Shown: piece by piece, positions 45,163 through 56,334 of the stretch
How the letters are laid out: the number at the start of each line of letters is the position of its first letter
Numbering within the stretch: the first letter of the stretch is position 1
Source: Dama dama
Lineage: Eukaryota; Chordata; Mammalia; Artiodactyla; Cervidae
Assembly (NCBI RefSeq): GCF_033118175.1
Contig: NC_083698.1
Span: forward strand, 71,951,001 to 72,015,000
Reading direction: 5' to 3'
Length of the DNA: 64,000 nt
The notes under the pieces: model-generated
Seen by the model: the letters and a program-made list of their open reading frames with translations, nothing else
What the model was told of the DNA's origin: nothing
The model's database searches: none
Translations under genes and position numbers: made by a program

Positions 45163-46036
45163 GGGCAGCCTGCTGCGTCCGGGCCGGTCTCCCGCAGCCT
45201 TGCCGCCGGCCCTTGCCCGGCGGCCCGCCCCGTCCCCCGGGTCCGCGGGCTGCCGGCTGGACTTTGCTCCGCGACCGGCGCTGCTGCTGCTGTTGCGCGA
45301 CCGGCTGTGCTTGGGGCTGGCGGCCGAGAAGCCGGAGGCAAAGTGCAGCCCCGACCCGGGCTAACATGGCTGAAGTCGGCATTGATCAGTCCAGCGGGCC
45401 GGCAGTCAAGGAAGTGTACCGAGATTCTGCTGTCCTGGAGGACCACACCCTGGCCCACAGCCTGCAGGAACAAAAGATTGAGCATCATTTGGCATCGAAT
45501 GTTCAGCGGAACCGTTTGGTCCAGCATGATCTGCAGGTGGCTGAGCAGTTTCAAGAGGAAGATTTGAAAGCCCAGGCTCAGCTGCAGAAGCACTATAAAG
45601 ACCTTGAAGAAGACTCTGAAATTGCTTAGGAGATTCAGGAGAAGCTGGCTATTTTGTATTCCTGAGATTTATCCTCAAGTGTTTTTTGGACCACGAATAA
45701 TTTTCATTCATTTAAAATGTTTTGGTTATTCCTGATCACTTGGGCAGTACAAGAAAATTTAGCTTCTGAATATAGGCCACCTCTATGGAGCATACGCTTC
45801 CTGGGGTATAGTATCTATATAAGATAACATATATCTGGGGTATATACCTGGGGTAAGAGTTCTGTAAAATGCCATTTTTATTAGGTATGGACTATTGATA
45901 TTTAAGGAATAGGCTTTACTTAACGATTAGGATTTTTGTGACGATAATGATTGAAGTAAAACTTAATGTTTGGATGCAATGCAGAATAAAAGAATATAAG
46001 AAATAGCAAAAAATAAACAAACAGACAAAAAACACC
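45163..46036 (+). pseudogene. CCDC50: Processed CCDC50 pseudogene with internal deletion
   Basis: An intronless retrocopy of part of the CCDC50 (Ymer) mRNA, a cytoplasmic coiled-coil, ubiquitin-binding adaptor linked to EGF-receptor and NF-kB signalling. A GC-rich leader (45163-45365) matches a housekeeping-type 5' UTR. From ATG 45366 the frame reads MAEVGIDQ, VLEDHTLAHSLQEQ and NRLVQHDLQVAEQFQEEDL, as in the CCDC50 N-terminus, and stops after 87 codons at TAG 45627-45629, where Gln is expected. The next bases still encode EIQEKLAI, then homology ends near 45653, and about 330 bases of probable 3' UTR follow with AATAAA at 45985-45990 and an A-rich tail at 46000-46036. Target-site duplications acttgtgcttgcca (45149-45162) and acttgtggttgcca (46037-46050) match in 13 of 14. 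Most of the coding region, including the central and C-terminal parts, is missing. Copying by L1 machinery is inferred. The protein identity is recalled from the family rather than searched. Confidence 0.9.
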
Positions 46037-46303
46037 ACTTGTGGTTGCCAAAGAGTGGGGGAAGGAGAGGAATGGACTAGGAGTGACTAGGAGTTTGGGG
46101 TTTGTTGATGCAAACTATTACATTTAGAATGGATAAACAACAAGATCCTACTATATAGCACAGGGAACTATATCCAGTCTCCTGGGATAAACCGTAATGG
46201 AAAAGAATACTAGAAAAAAATGTATATATGTTTATAACTTGCTGTACAGCAGAGGTTGGCACAACATTGTAACTCAGCTCTCCTTCAATTAAACAAAAAG
46301 AAT

Positions 46304-47599
46304 AAATGCATATGTGTGGAAGGAGAAATGATGAAAGACATAGTAAATGGGGTAAGATCACAGCTGGTGAATCTGTGTCAAGGGCATGCAGAAGAATGTT
46401 GTACAACTCTTGCAATTTTTATGTAGTTTGGAAATTATTTAAACAGTTACAAAATGTTACTAGGTATGTATATATTGTAATACAAATAGAGGATGATTTA
46501 GTAATAAAAATGTGGGAAATTATCAATATAGATATATTGAACAATTTTTGCCATTTTGTTGCAAACCTGTAATTATTTCAAAGTGACAAAATTACACTTC
46601 AAAAATGCCCATGTTCGTGTCTTCATATGATACACTGTTTCCATGATAAGGTGGTACCCAAAGCAGCTGCTCTGAAGTCAAGCACAAACCCTTCCCAAAA
46701 CCCTGTTCACTTTGATAACCCTCTAGGACCCTGTCTGACGAGCAGGAATAGCTTTCTTGGAGGTCATGTCTGAGCCAGGACTCAGAGGTTAGGGAGACAG
46801 CGCCCAAGTGAAGAGGGGAGGAAAATCCACCTGGACAATGGCTGGCATCAAAGGAGATGGCAGTTCCTTAGGGCTATAGGGCAAGGTCCAACACCATCTG
46901 TAAGCTGTATGCATATTCAATTAACAGTTGTTGAAAAAAATAATTTTGACTACATAAAAATTAAAATCTGCTTTAAAAGTAATTTAAGTAATTTTGATAA
47001 AGTAAAAAATTGATTCTGCAAAACACTGGAAGCAAATATGACATACATGTGATATCTTTATTATTTAAAGAGCTCATGGAAGTTGGTAAGGGAAACTTCA
47101 GACCTCAATAGGTGAAAAAGCATTTATGTCTTTTTTTTAAAGTACACATCATAAGGAAACAATAAAATATTCTAAATTCATTTATTTTTTTAATAAATTC
47201 CTCTCTTTGTAAATGCAAAGAAAAGCCAAGTATGTATCTCACAGAAGATCACTATGCTTTCAGTAGCAAAAGTCAATAGATATGCTATTAATATATGTAG
47301 AAAAAATAAAATAATAAAGATACATTTAAGTAGCTAAAACCTGGGAAGAATCAGTAAAATGTTAATATGAATCACTATAAGATAAATTATTATTTTTTGC
47401 TATAAGCATTCTGCTTTACTATATTTCTCTAATTTCAACCAATATCATGTATTATATTTAAAATGAGAAAAAGGCAGTGATTGACTTTAAGGCCCTATAC
47501 TCCTTACTTGCCACCCCCTCTCTTTATTTTTTCTGTTTTCCTGACCAGCACAGTAAGCTACACGGTAGGAAATATTGTTATTTGTATGAAATTTAGATT
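46304..47599. other. No gene seen; possible old L1 scraps
   Basis: Unique AT-rich DNA. The stretch 46930-47130 ('actacataaaaattaaaatc', 'aaagagctcatggaagttgg') weakly resembles the end of L1 ORF2 but is below what I would call. Confidence 0.45.
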
Positions 47600-47905
47600 T
47601 ATCTTAAATTTTATATCAGTTTCAGGTGAACAACATCATGACTCAATATTTGTTGTTGTTTAGTCATCAATATTAGAGTGTATTTGTTACAAAATAATCA
47701 CCACAGTAAATGGTGATTGTATATGTTACAAAATAATCACCACAGTAAGTCTAGTTAACATCCATCACCATGCATAGTTACAGAATCATTTTTTCCTGTG
47801 ATGAGAGCTTTTAAGATTTACTCTCTTAGCAACTTTAAAACAGGTAATCCTGTTTTATTAGCTATAGTCACCATGCTGTATATTATGTCCCCATAAAAAT
47901 AGGAT
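47600..47905 (-). mobile_element. L1 (L1MA-type) 3' UTR, antisense
   Basis: 'tcagtttcaggtgaacaaca', 'aatcaccacagtaagtctag', 'catgcatagttacagaatca', 'ttactctcttagcaacttta' and 'tagctatagtcaccatgctg' follow, in order, the antisense 3' UTR of L1MA-type elements. A 39-base unit within it is duplicated in tandem (47685-47748). Confidence 0.78.
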
Positions 47906-48256
47906 GTTTTAACAGATAGATGTATTTTTGAGCAAATGAGATATGAGTATTAAAAACAGAATTTCTTTTAGGATAGCAACTACATAAAGTATTTCAGGCT
48001 AAATACCTTTGTGGTGGGTTAGTCCTGCTGGGGTCCTTCAGCATTTACCTGTGTTTCATCTCCAAGGACAAAGCTTTCAACCTCTTACTATAGATGATGT
48101 AATCAAGGCTACAGGAAGAAGGATTCCCTGTAGAGTGTGGGCAGCCTTTGACGTCTGTGGGCCATGGCTCTGGAAGAGGGGAAGTATCAGCTGCTAGTTC
48201 TAATGCAGAATCCTTAATGGAGAATCAGGTGTAAAAGAGACAGAATGGGAGCAGGA
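47906..48256. other. No gene seen
   Basis: Unique sequence. The small plus open frame at 48009-48197 has no recognised product. Confidence 0.5.
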
Positions 48257-49106
48257 TTTGTAAATAAAGTTTTATTGAAGTACAGCCTTGCCCATCCTCT
48301 ATGTATCATCTATGGCCGTTTTCGTGCTGGAGCATCAGAGTCAAGTGGTTGTGGCAATGACCTGACAGCCCACAATCTAAAATACCTACTCTCTAGTAAT
48401 TTTCTGGTAGAGTCTTTAGGGTTTTCTACGTAGAGGATCATGTCATCTGCAAACAGTGAGAGTTTCACTTCTTCTTTTCCTATCTGGATTCCTTTTACTT
48501 CTTTTTCTGCTCTGATTGCTGTGGCCAAAACTTCCAAAACTATGTTGAATAGTAGTGGTGAGAGTGGGCACCCTTGTTGTGTTCCTGGTTTTAGGGGAAA
48601 TGCTTTCAATTTTTCACCATTGAGGGTAATGCTTGCTGTGGGTTTGTCATATATAGCTTTTAGACCTAATCAACAAATATAGTAAAGTTGCAGGATATAA
48701 AATTAACACACAGAAATCCCTTGCATTCCTATACACTAACAATGAGAAAACAGAAAGAGAAATTAAGGAAACAATACCATTCTCCATTGCAACAAAAAGA
48801 ATAAAATACTTAGGAGTATATCTACCTAAAGAAACAAAAGACCTATACATAGAAAACTATAAAACACTGATGAAAGAAATCAAAGAGGACACAAACAGAT
48901 GGAGAAATATACCGTGTTCATGGATTGGAAGAATCAGTATTGTCAAAATGACTATAATACCCAAAGCAATCTATAGATTCAATGCAATCCCTGTCAAGTT
49001 ACCAACGGTAGTTTTCACAGAAGTAGAACAAATAATTTCACAATTTGTATGGAAATATAAAATATCTACTCTCAATCCCTTTACAGGAAATGTTCATCAG
49101 CCCTGG
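48257..49106. mobile_element. hAT (Charlie-type) DNA transposon fossil, split by L1
   Basis: Left part: 'gtaaataaagttttattgaa' followed by 'tatcatctatggccgttttc' and 'cagcccacaatctaaaatac'. Right part, after the L1: 'caatccctttacaggaaatg' ending in 'catcagccctg'. Joined across the L1, these follow the order of a non-autonomous hAT-Charlie element whose terminal inverted repeat starts caggg. Only one terminus (49106) is preserved; the left end is truncated. The subfamily is not assigned. Confidence 0.72.
48394..49058. mobile_element. Twin-primed L1 insertion, ORF2 fragment
   Basis: An L1 ORF2 piece in two opposed parts. 48394-48663 is antisense and encodes, on the minus strand, PLSPLLFNIVLEVLATAIR and the RT core FADD (48442-48453), ending at DSTRKLLE. 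48666-49058 is sense and begins at LINKYSKVAGYKINTQKS, the residues that normally come next, running to QFVWKY. This head-to-head arrangement is the signature of twin priming. The target duplication is aaaatacctactctc (48379-48393) and aaaatatctactctc (49059-49073), 14 of 15. No L1 3' UTR or poly(A) is present, so the sense part seems to have been primed inside ORF2. Confidence 0.9.
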
Positions 49107-52049
49107 GTTAGTCAGTCTACCCAGGTTCCTCTCTTTAACTTGACATCTTTACCTTTTGTTCTTACTGGAAACTTTTGTCATTGATATCAGCAACAAAAAC
49201 AAAAGGGAAGGCTTCTTCCAAAGTGTTTGTACTATCAAGTTTATAACTAGCCACCAAATTGATTTTGGTAGGAAAGACTATTACTGACATGAAATTCAGA
49301 CTAACCACAAATTTCAGGAAAATTGTACATTTAGCTAACTCTACAGTATTGCAACTTTATTTACACAGACATTGCAGGCCCTTCCTGAGAATGTGCTGCA
49401 TACAGGAATCAAGAGCATAATTGCCATGGTTCCATGATTCCTACAAAACCAAGTGAAATTTATGGTCAGAGAAAATTCTCTAGGAAGTCAATATTATGAA
49501 ACAGGTTGGAGAGTAATAACAGCAAGTACCCTGCCAGCTTGCTTGTTTTCTTCAGTGTTTTCTTCTGAGAAGGTCAAAACGACCTAAGAATTTCCAGATT
49601 TCTAAACAACTCCAGAAAATAAAGAACCCCAGAAGAACCTAGGAGGTGGATAAAAGCTACCACCGAGAGAATAGATGTAGAACAGGTTTCTCTTGGCCTT
49701 TGCCAATAACAGCTCTTTACCTTAGGTTTCCTTGTATGTGTCCTGGGTCACTATGGGACTTTCTGATTTTATGGGGACCTTTTCAGATAAGTGGGCATAT
49801 TTTGCTGTTATTATGACCCTTGAGTGATAATGAGTTACATCCTTTATGACACAATTCTCCTCTGTCAAATGAAAATGCTAGATATCATTTGGAGAGATGG
49901 CCTACAGACGGATCAGCAAGCTGTATTTTATATTTAGTAATTCAATCTAGAAAACTTTGAACTCCCTGTGATTTTTTTCAGTGAAGTATGGTGATTGCAA
50001 GTAGATAACTACATAGTCATATGTACTTACATAGTACCTATCCAATTGCAAAGGAGGTCATCACAGAAAACTATTCTGGGGATTGTATCATGCTCCAGGT
50101 ATACAGGCAAGAGATGCTTTTCAGCTTCACAGTGGAAGGGGCCCTAAAATTTGAGTCAGAAGGCATCACTTAGCTCAAGGAAGCTACTCCTCTCAGCTTT
50201 ATGTTTGTAATTGATCAAATGTAGGTTCCTATTTCACAGGATCACTTTGGGTTTATTAATATTCATGGAATTTCCTGTCCATGGTAGACCCTTGCTATTG
50301 GCATTGAGCAGATCCAACATTGCTCATGTGGTAATTTACAAATAATGACACATGTATAAATTACAGAAAGCAACATCATTTCACATAGGAGGCTACAGAA
50401 TTAGAGCAATTTCTTTACATATATATATACAAATTATATTATCCCACACATTTAGGTTGTCCATCAAGACCTCTCACCAATGGCATCACACATCCCACAA
50501 TAATCTCAAGAACCACAAAAATATTTAATCATTCCAAGGGACTCTATCCAATTAGTATTGCCTCATGAAAGCTGGAGTCTCCCTCTCAGCAGAATATCCC
50601 TTGGCCTCATGCTGTGGGCTATTATGCAGTCAGGAGGTCCCTCACTCCACGCCTTGAAGTCCCAGTGATATCCATTTGCATGTCATTCCATGTTTAGTTC
50701 AGAGCAGTTTATCTACATTAAGGGATTAGGAGAGAGGTTCCCCCACCCATCTCTCTACATAACCTCACTCTCTTTAATCATCACACCAACTCATTGTGAA
50801 CTTTCTCTTCAAATGCAACAGTTCACTAGAGATGCATCTCTAGCCACTAACTCAAGAAACCATTTCCCCAAGCTCCAGCTACTCTGGAAGGAAGGATCAG
50901 AAATCTCAGTATGAAGCACAGACAACACGCCACACTAGCTCATCTCATGAGCAGGAACATGACCCTCCTCCATATTTGCCTCCACTGTGTTGATTCCCAG
51001 GCGATGAACAATGAGCATCCTTGGCCTTCTACTCCTGCTGCATTGCTGGGTTAAGGGTCTGGGTTTTGTCACTTTCCCTTCCTGTCCCTTGTGTGGAAAT
51101 AGCTTTGAAAAGTATGTCTTCCCATACTGTCAACTCACCCAGAATTTTGACTTGATGATATAGCACCTCTTATCATGATGTGATTGGTGTCCTACAGCAC
51201 TGGAAAGACATGGGTAGTAGAAAAGAAACTGTTTGAAATGTACAGAATCAGAGGCTTGTCTGAGGTAAATTCTTTCAATTACCAAATGTAACACAACGAG
51301 CAGAAAATTCAGTTTTCACCAGATCTTAGGAAGCTCTCTCCTGAGAGGGACAGATTCAAGATAAAGCCTACAAGTGTATATATGCACTAAGATGATGTTT
51401 TCATTGTGATGGGAAGTGATACAAAACAGAATTTATCAGAATCCTATCTATAAGGCAGAGACCTACACAGGGTGTAGGTCTAATTTGAATGTTTCATATT
51501 TCATGTGCATTCAGTAGGTCAGATCTAAAGCATCTTATCCTGAGGATGTATGGGAATCTGAGATAAAAAGGCATGCAAAATTGCCCCAATATAGCCAAAC
51601 AGGCTAAAGACACAAGGATCCCAGTGGTAAAACTTTTGCATTTTAATAGTAAATTTAATGCATATAAGAGTAATTCAATTATATAATGTTATTCAACCCT
51701 GCAAAAATTCTAGGCTGCACTTCAACTTCTCCAGTTAATAAGAGTAATCAATTAAAGATTGTTTAGAATCAATGATCATATAAGAAAACTAACTCTTTGA
51801 AATCTAACTACTCAGATGTAAATATACTTAGCAGAGGTTTTTACACATTTGACAATAATGCCAAAACTTTATATGGCATTAACCACAAGTAGTTGTGCAG
51901 GTAAGGTAAACATTGCTGAACTACCCAATTTCTACCCAATAGTAGCAATCAAATTCTGATCAAACTTTTTAGATGAAAGCTTTCCTCATCATTCTGTTCC
52001 CTCTATGCAGAAGTCTGCGTATGAATAAGGGGTTAGAGTCTCAAATACT
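49107..52049. other. Longer unique stretch, no gene seen
   Basis: Almost 3 kb without a repeat that I can name. A short TA run lies at 50418-50430. The plus open frame at 50690-50914 (74 codons) has no recognised product. No splice-bounded exon can be supported by eye. Confidence 0.45.
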
Positions 52050-53878
52050 TTAGGTTGGTTAAAAAGTAATTCACGGTTTTAGACTGTGAATTTTAAATCA
52101 TTGTAACTAGGCTCAAATATGTCTTAATTAATCAAAATAAGAACAATTAAAATCAACACATTTTTGGCAATGAGAAATAAGTTTGTTTATTCCTATAGCA
52201 TAAAAATCCATGCTTTAGGATTCAACAAACTCTTGGAAAGCATTTTCTGCCTCCTGCCAGTTATGGAAGCATTTTCCCTGCAAAAAGTTGAAGAAGTGGT
52301 AGTTGGTTGGCCAGAGGTCAGGCGAATATGGCAGGTGAGGCAAAACTTCATTCAACTTTTGAAATGTTAGTTGTGTGTCATGCAGTTGGCCATTATTGTA
52401 GAGGAGAATTGGGCCCTTTATATTGACCATCGCAGTTTTGGTGCATCTCATTGTATTTGCTGAGCATACTTCTCAGATGTATTGGTTTTGCCAGAATTCA
52501 GAAAGCTGTAATGGATTAGATGGGCAGCAGACCACCAAACAGTGACCATGACCTATTTTTGGTACAGATTTGACTTTGGGAAATGCTTTGGAGCTTCTTC
52601 TCAGTCCAACCACTGAGCTAGTCATCAGTTGTTGTATAAAATCCATTTTTCATCGTGTCATAATCCATCAGGAAATGGTTCATTGCTGTTGCATAGAATA
52701 AGAGAAGACAACACTTTAAATGAAAATTTTTTTGATTTTTGGTCAGTTCATGAGGCACCCACTTATTGAGATTTCTCACCTCTCCAATTTGTTTTAAATG
52801 CCAAATGACTGTAAAATGGTCAATGTTGACTTTTGGGGCAATTTCTCCTGTAGTTGTAAAAGGATAAGCTTCACTGATCCTCTCCATGGGTCATTGTCAG
52901 CTCCTGATGGCCAGTCACTGTGCTCCTCATCTTCAAGACTCCTGTCTCCTTTGCAAAGCTTATTGAGCTACCACCGCCCTGTACTTCATTAGCTGTTCCT
53001 AGGCCAAATGCATTGTTGATGCTGCGAGTCATCTCTGCTGCTTTAGACACATTTTGCACTTAAACACAAAAATTGCTCAAATTTGCTTTTTGTCTAACAC
53101 AATTTCCCCAGTTTAAAATAAATGTAAAATAAACAGCAAGTAATGTAATTAGCAAAATAAACAAATAAAGCAAGAAATGTGCTTAAAATGATGTATAATG
53201 ATGTATAATTTAAAAACATATTTCAGGAAGCAACTTAGATGCCCATCAGCAGATGAATGGATAAGGAAGCTGTGGTACATATACACTATGGAAGATTACT
53301 CAGCCATTAAAAGAAAGAATTCATTTGAATCAGTTCTAATGAGATGGATGAAACTGGAGCCCTTATAAAGAGTGAAGTAAGCCAGAAAGATAAAGACCAA
53401 TACAGTATACTAACACGTATATATGGAATTTAAAAAGATGGTAATGATAACCCTATATGCAAAACAGAAAAAGAGATACAGCTGTACAGAACAGACTTTT
53501 AGATTCTGTGGGAGAAGGCGAGGGTGGGATGTTCAGAGAGAACAGCACTGAAATAAGCATACTATCAAGGGTGAAACAGATCACCAGCCCAGGTTGGATG
53601 CATGAGACGGGTGCTCAGCGCTGGTGCACTGGGAAGACCCAGAGGGATGGGATGGAGAGAGGGTGGGAGGGGGCATCGGAATGGGGAACACACGTAAATC
53701 CATGGCTGATTCATGTCAACGTATGGCAAAAACCACTACAATATTGTAAAGTAATTAGCCTCCAATGAATAAAAATAAATGGGAAAAAATAAAAAATAAA
53801 ATAAAAATAAAATGTATTCCAATATCAAATGGCAAAGTTCAACAATGCAAAGCTGCAATTACTTTTGCACCAACCTAA
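52050..53878 (-). mobile_element. Hsmar1-like mariner DNA transposon, inactive, split by L1
   Basis: Terminal inverted repeats ttaggttggttaaaaagtaa (52050) and, read inward from 53878, ttaggttggtgcaaaagtaa mark a mariner of the Hsmar1 type. The minus strand carries a broken transposase (DNA cut-and-paste enzyme with a DD34D/N site). The N-terminal helix-turn-helix region lies at 53059-52870 (SINNAFGLGTANE), the linker at 52887-52618 (HLKQIGEVRNLNKWVPHELT), and the C-terminal end at 52451-52215 (LPHLPYSPDLWPTNYHFF ... NAFQEFVES). The second catalytic Asp is replaced (LLYNNGQLH where family members have LHDNARPH). The third position is Asn, and four residues before FLQGK are deleted. Minus the inserted L1 it is about 1.24 kb, the usual length. 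Confidence 0.92.
53225..53812 (+). mobile_element. Young L1 3' end inside the mariner
   Basis: About 590 bases of ruminant L1 3' end: 'cttagatgcccatcagcaga', 'ggatgaaactggagccctta', 'gggctggtgcactggg'-type passage at 53621, then 'aagtaattagcctccaatga' and an A-rich tail (ataaaaataaaataaaaat variants, 53765-53812). The mariner resumes at 'attccaatatcaaatggcaa'. The probable target duplication is short and imperfect (catatttc versus tgtattcc). Confidence 0.9.
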
Positions 53879-56334
53879 AATTAAAAACATGGGAAAAAGA
53901 TATTCTATGGTTATATCAGGAAGAATACTACGCTATTTTCTGGACTTTGTGATGTTTGAGGTATTTATCATTTTTAATTTTTTTTTGATTGTGGTGATTT
54001 TACCCTTACCCTAATGAAATATTTGTTTTTGTACTTAACTTTATATTCATAGTTTTACAGTCTTCTTCATGAACAGCCTCAAATTGAATGACATTCAGAC
54101 CACACAGGACCTGACCAGCGTCTCCTCCAATTCACTGGGGATTTAAGGGAAATAAATTTTTCTCAGTGAAAATTCATTTTATTATTCTCTAGACAAAGTG
54201 AAAAGGAAAACTTGATTAGAAATTCCTTAGCTGATTATATGGTAGTTGATATGTGACAAATGGACATGAGTCAAGACACATATCTCTTTAAAGAGCTTTG
54301 TTTAATGCTTGTTTCTTTTTTCTAGAATATGTAGTTCCTGGTACATAGTCAGTACTCACTGGATGTTTGTTTAGTTGAAATGATAACTTAAATTAGAAAT
54401 TTTATTATTCTACCTTTATTATTAACATGGCTCTTGATAGTACATGGCATGCGTTGGCTCTAAATTAATGAAAACTGAATTCAAACAGGTTTCTTTTTTT
54501 CTTTCTTTAAATTATAAGCCTTCATCAATAGTAACTGGGTCATTTCAAGCAAATAGTGTTGGGATAAAAATTTTGAATAAAATAATATTTCTGTTAGAAT
54601 GACAGAATGGCAACTTTAGAGGGGATCTGGGAAATCTCTTGGTATAGCAGGGCCTACCGAGCCTGAAAATTGGGGTCAGAGCAGGGAGGGAATGGTGACA
54701 CTGCTTCAGCGAGGAGATGGTTAGACTCTCAGACGTATGGTCTTGCCTTCAGGGGTCTCCCCACAGAGTCCTGCTTTTTCTCCGTTCCTTTCAGTCATCA
54801 GGCTGTATTCTCACTGTAACGCATCTTTTAAAGAAAATATGGTCTGATGATTGACCCAGAAAATATAGCCATTACAGTAATAATTTACAGAGAAAGCAAA
54901 GAAAACCATTTCCTGGTTTGGCCTGCCTAAAATAAAGACAATCTGAAATGTGTGCCAGAAAACCCATTAGATGGGCAATTTCAACCAATTTCTCAGATCA
55001 AGTTGAGAAAACAAGTGAAATATTGATATGTTTTCTAACTCAACTGTTGTTCCTGCTTTGCTGATGGTCTTTGTGAGGCAGTGGCTCCACTAATTTAGTA
55101 GAAAGGATTGATGAAAGGCTTTTTGGCATTGTCTGTGAAGATTAGGAAAACTCTAAAGCTGAATAAATTATAAATCTCCCTTAAATTGCTCCAGCATTGC
55201 TTTGTGCTTCCAAGTGGGGCTTCTGAAGCCAGGTCATTCTATCGGATGTAAATCTCAATTTTCTTTGTTTCGAACTGTGGTTAATTACTGCATTCTGGAA
55301 GCTTCTGGACTCTGGTGTCCAAAGAGGGAAGAGTCATGTCTTCAAGAGCCCACCAGCTTGGCAGTAATTGCAGGCCATCTTGTTCTATTGCATGTTAAGC
55401 TATGAAAAACTCTTACTGTGTTGACCTTTCCCCTTGCCTTGACTTCAGGACCAAATCATGTTTCACAACGATGAGTAAGAAAATCTCCAGTGCCCCCATG
55501 GCCAAGACTGGAGAGATAGGAATCTGATCTTGGTGCATAAAAAAATACATGAACTAGGCTACTACATCTCAGTGTTATTTTAATTTATTTGTCATTGAAA
55601 TAAAAAAAAAAAATGAGTAGAACTGGACCCATATGCCATTTTCAAGGGCCTCAGAAGGATGGCTGGTGTAAATATCTAGCCTATTTGTATCAGGGTTAAA
55701 TGGAGCTTGAGTGAGCTTAATCTTTATTGGAAAATTCTCCTGGCTCCCACCTCTCCACCCACTGACAGGTGGTCCTTCCTCCCCAGACAACTTCTATGGC
55801 CTTTGGTAAAAGGCTTCCTGACACATCTCCATTCCTTTGGGGGCCTTTTGTGCGGTTCCTGTGCTGTACTCAACATGTTGTGTGGGGTCCTGTCGAAGTC
55901 TCCTGCAGTTCAAGATCAGCCTAAGCACATACTGTCCTACAAAACAGAATAATCACGAAAACCCACAACAGAAGAAAAAAGAGGAGCAATTGCCATTGAA
56001 AGGCTTCCCATTCTTTATATATCAATTTTCCTCACCCCAGAGCCATGCCACCTTGGACTGGGATTTCATCCACCCTTAAACTTCAAAGTTAAGCCATTTC
56101 ACAAGTGGTCAGCTCTTGCCTGGGAAAATTGCCAGCAGTCCCAGAGGGGAGAGGTAAGTGGAGCTTGTTTTTCCAAGGGTCATGTGGTTTCCTCTGAGTC
56201 TGCCTTTGATTTACTCAGTGACTCAAAAGATAGCTTAAGTCTAACTTAACGTGGAGATATATTTGTTTCTATTCTGCCCCCTCACCTAAAAAAGCCCTGG
56301 TTTGTTCCTTCCTCAGCATCAAACCATAGATTCT
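53879..56334. other. Unique sequence, no gene seen
   Basis: About 2.4 kb. Open frames at 55202-55405, 55707-55952 and 55837-56079 (plus) overlap in different frames and resemble no protein that I know. An A-run lies at 55601-55612. The region 54600-54830 is moderately GC-rich, but no exon can be supported. Confidence 0.45.

Larger units (their letters stand above)
42216..46303 (+). mobile_element. Ruminant L1, sense, ORF2 to 3' end, with two insertions
   Basis: A 5'-truncated L1 starting in ORF2 ('acaaataaacaaaataagca'). It passes through the RT region with an intact YADD core in its local frame (43160-43171), the C-terminal half (43900-44700, 'catataaacaatcagaaggc'), and a 3' end at 46051-46303 with 'actatatagcacagggaact' and 'cttgctgtacagcagaggtt'. 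It has many stops. A Bov-tA (44726) and a processed CCDC50 copy (45163) are inserted, each with a target-site duplication made of L1 sequence. The L1 is therefore older than both. Net L1 length is about 3 kb. Confidence 0.92.

Noticed and set aside
45107..45593. Long minus-strand open frames (91 and 160 codons) over the CCDC50 retrocopy
   Set aside because: They lie antisense to the recognisable CCDC50 leader and coding remnant and are open because that sequence is GC-rich. The translations resemble no protein.
46930..47130. Possible L1 ORF2 C-terminal remnant
   Set aside because: A few short phrases look L1-like, but their order and length are too weak to call in AT-rich DNA.
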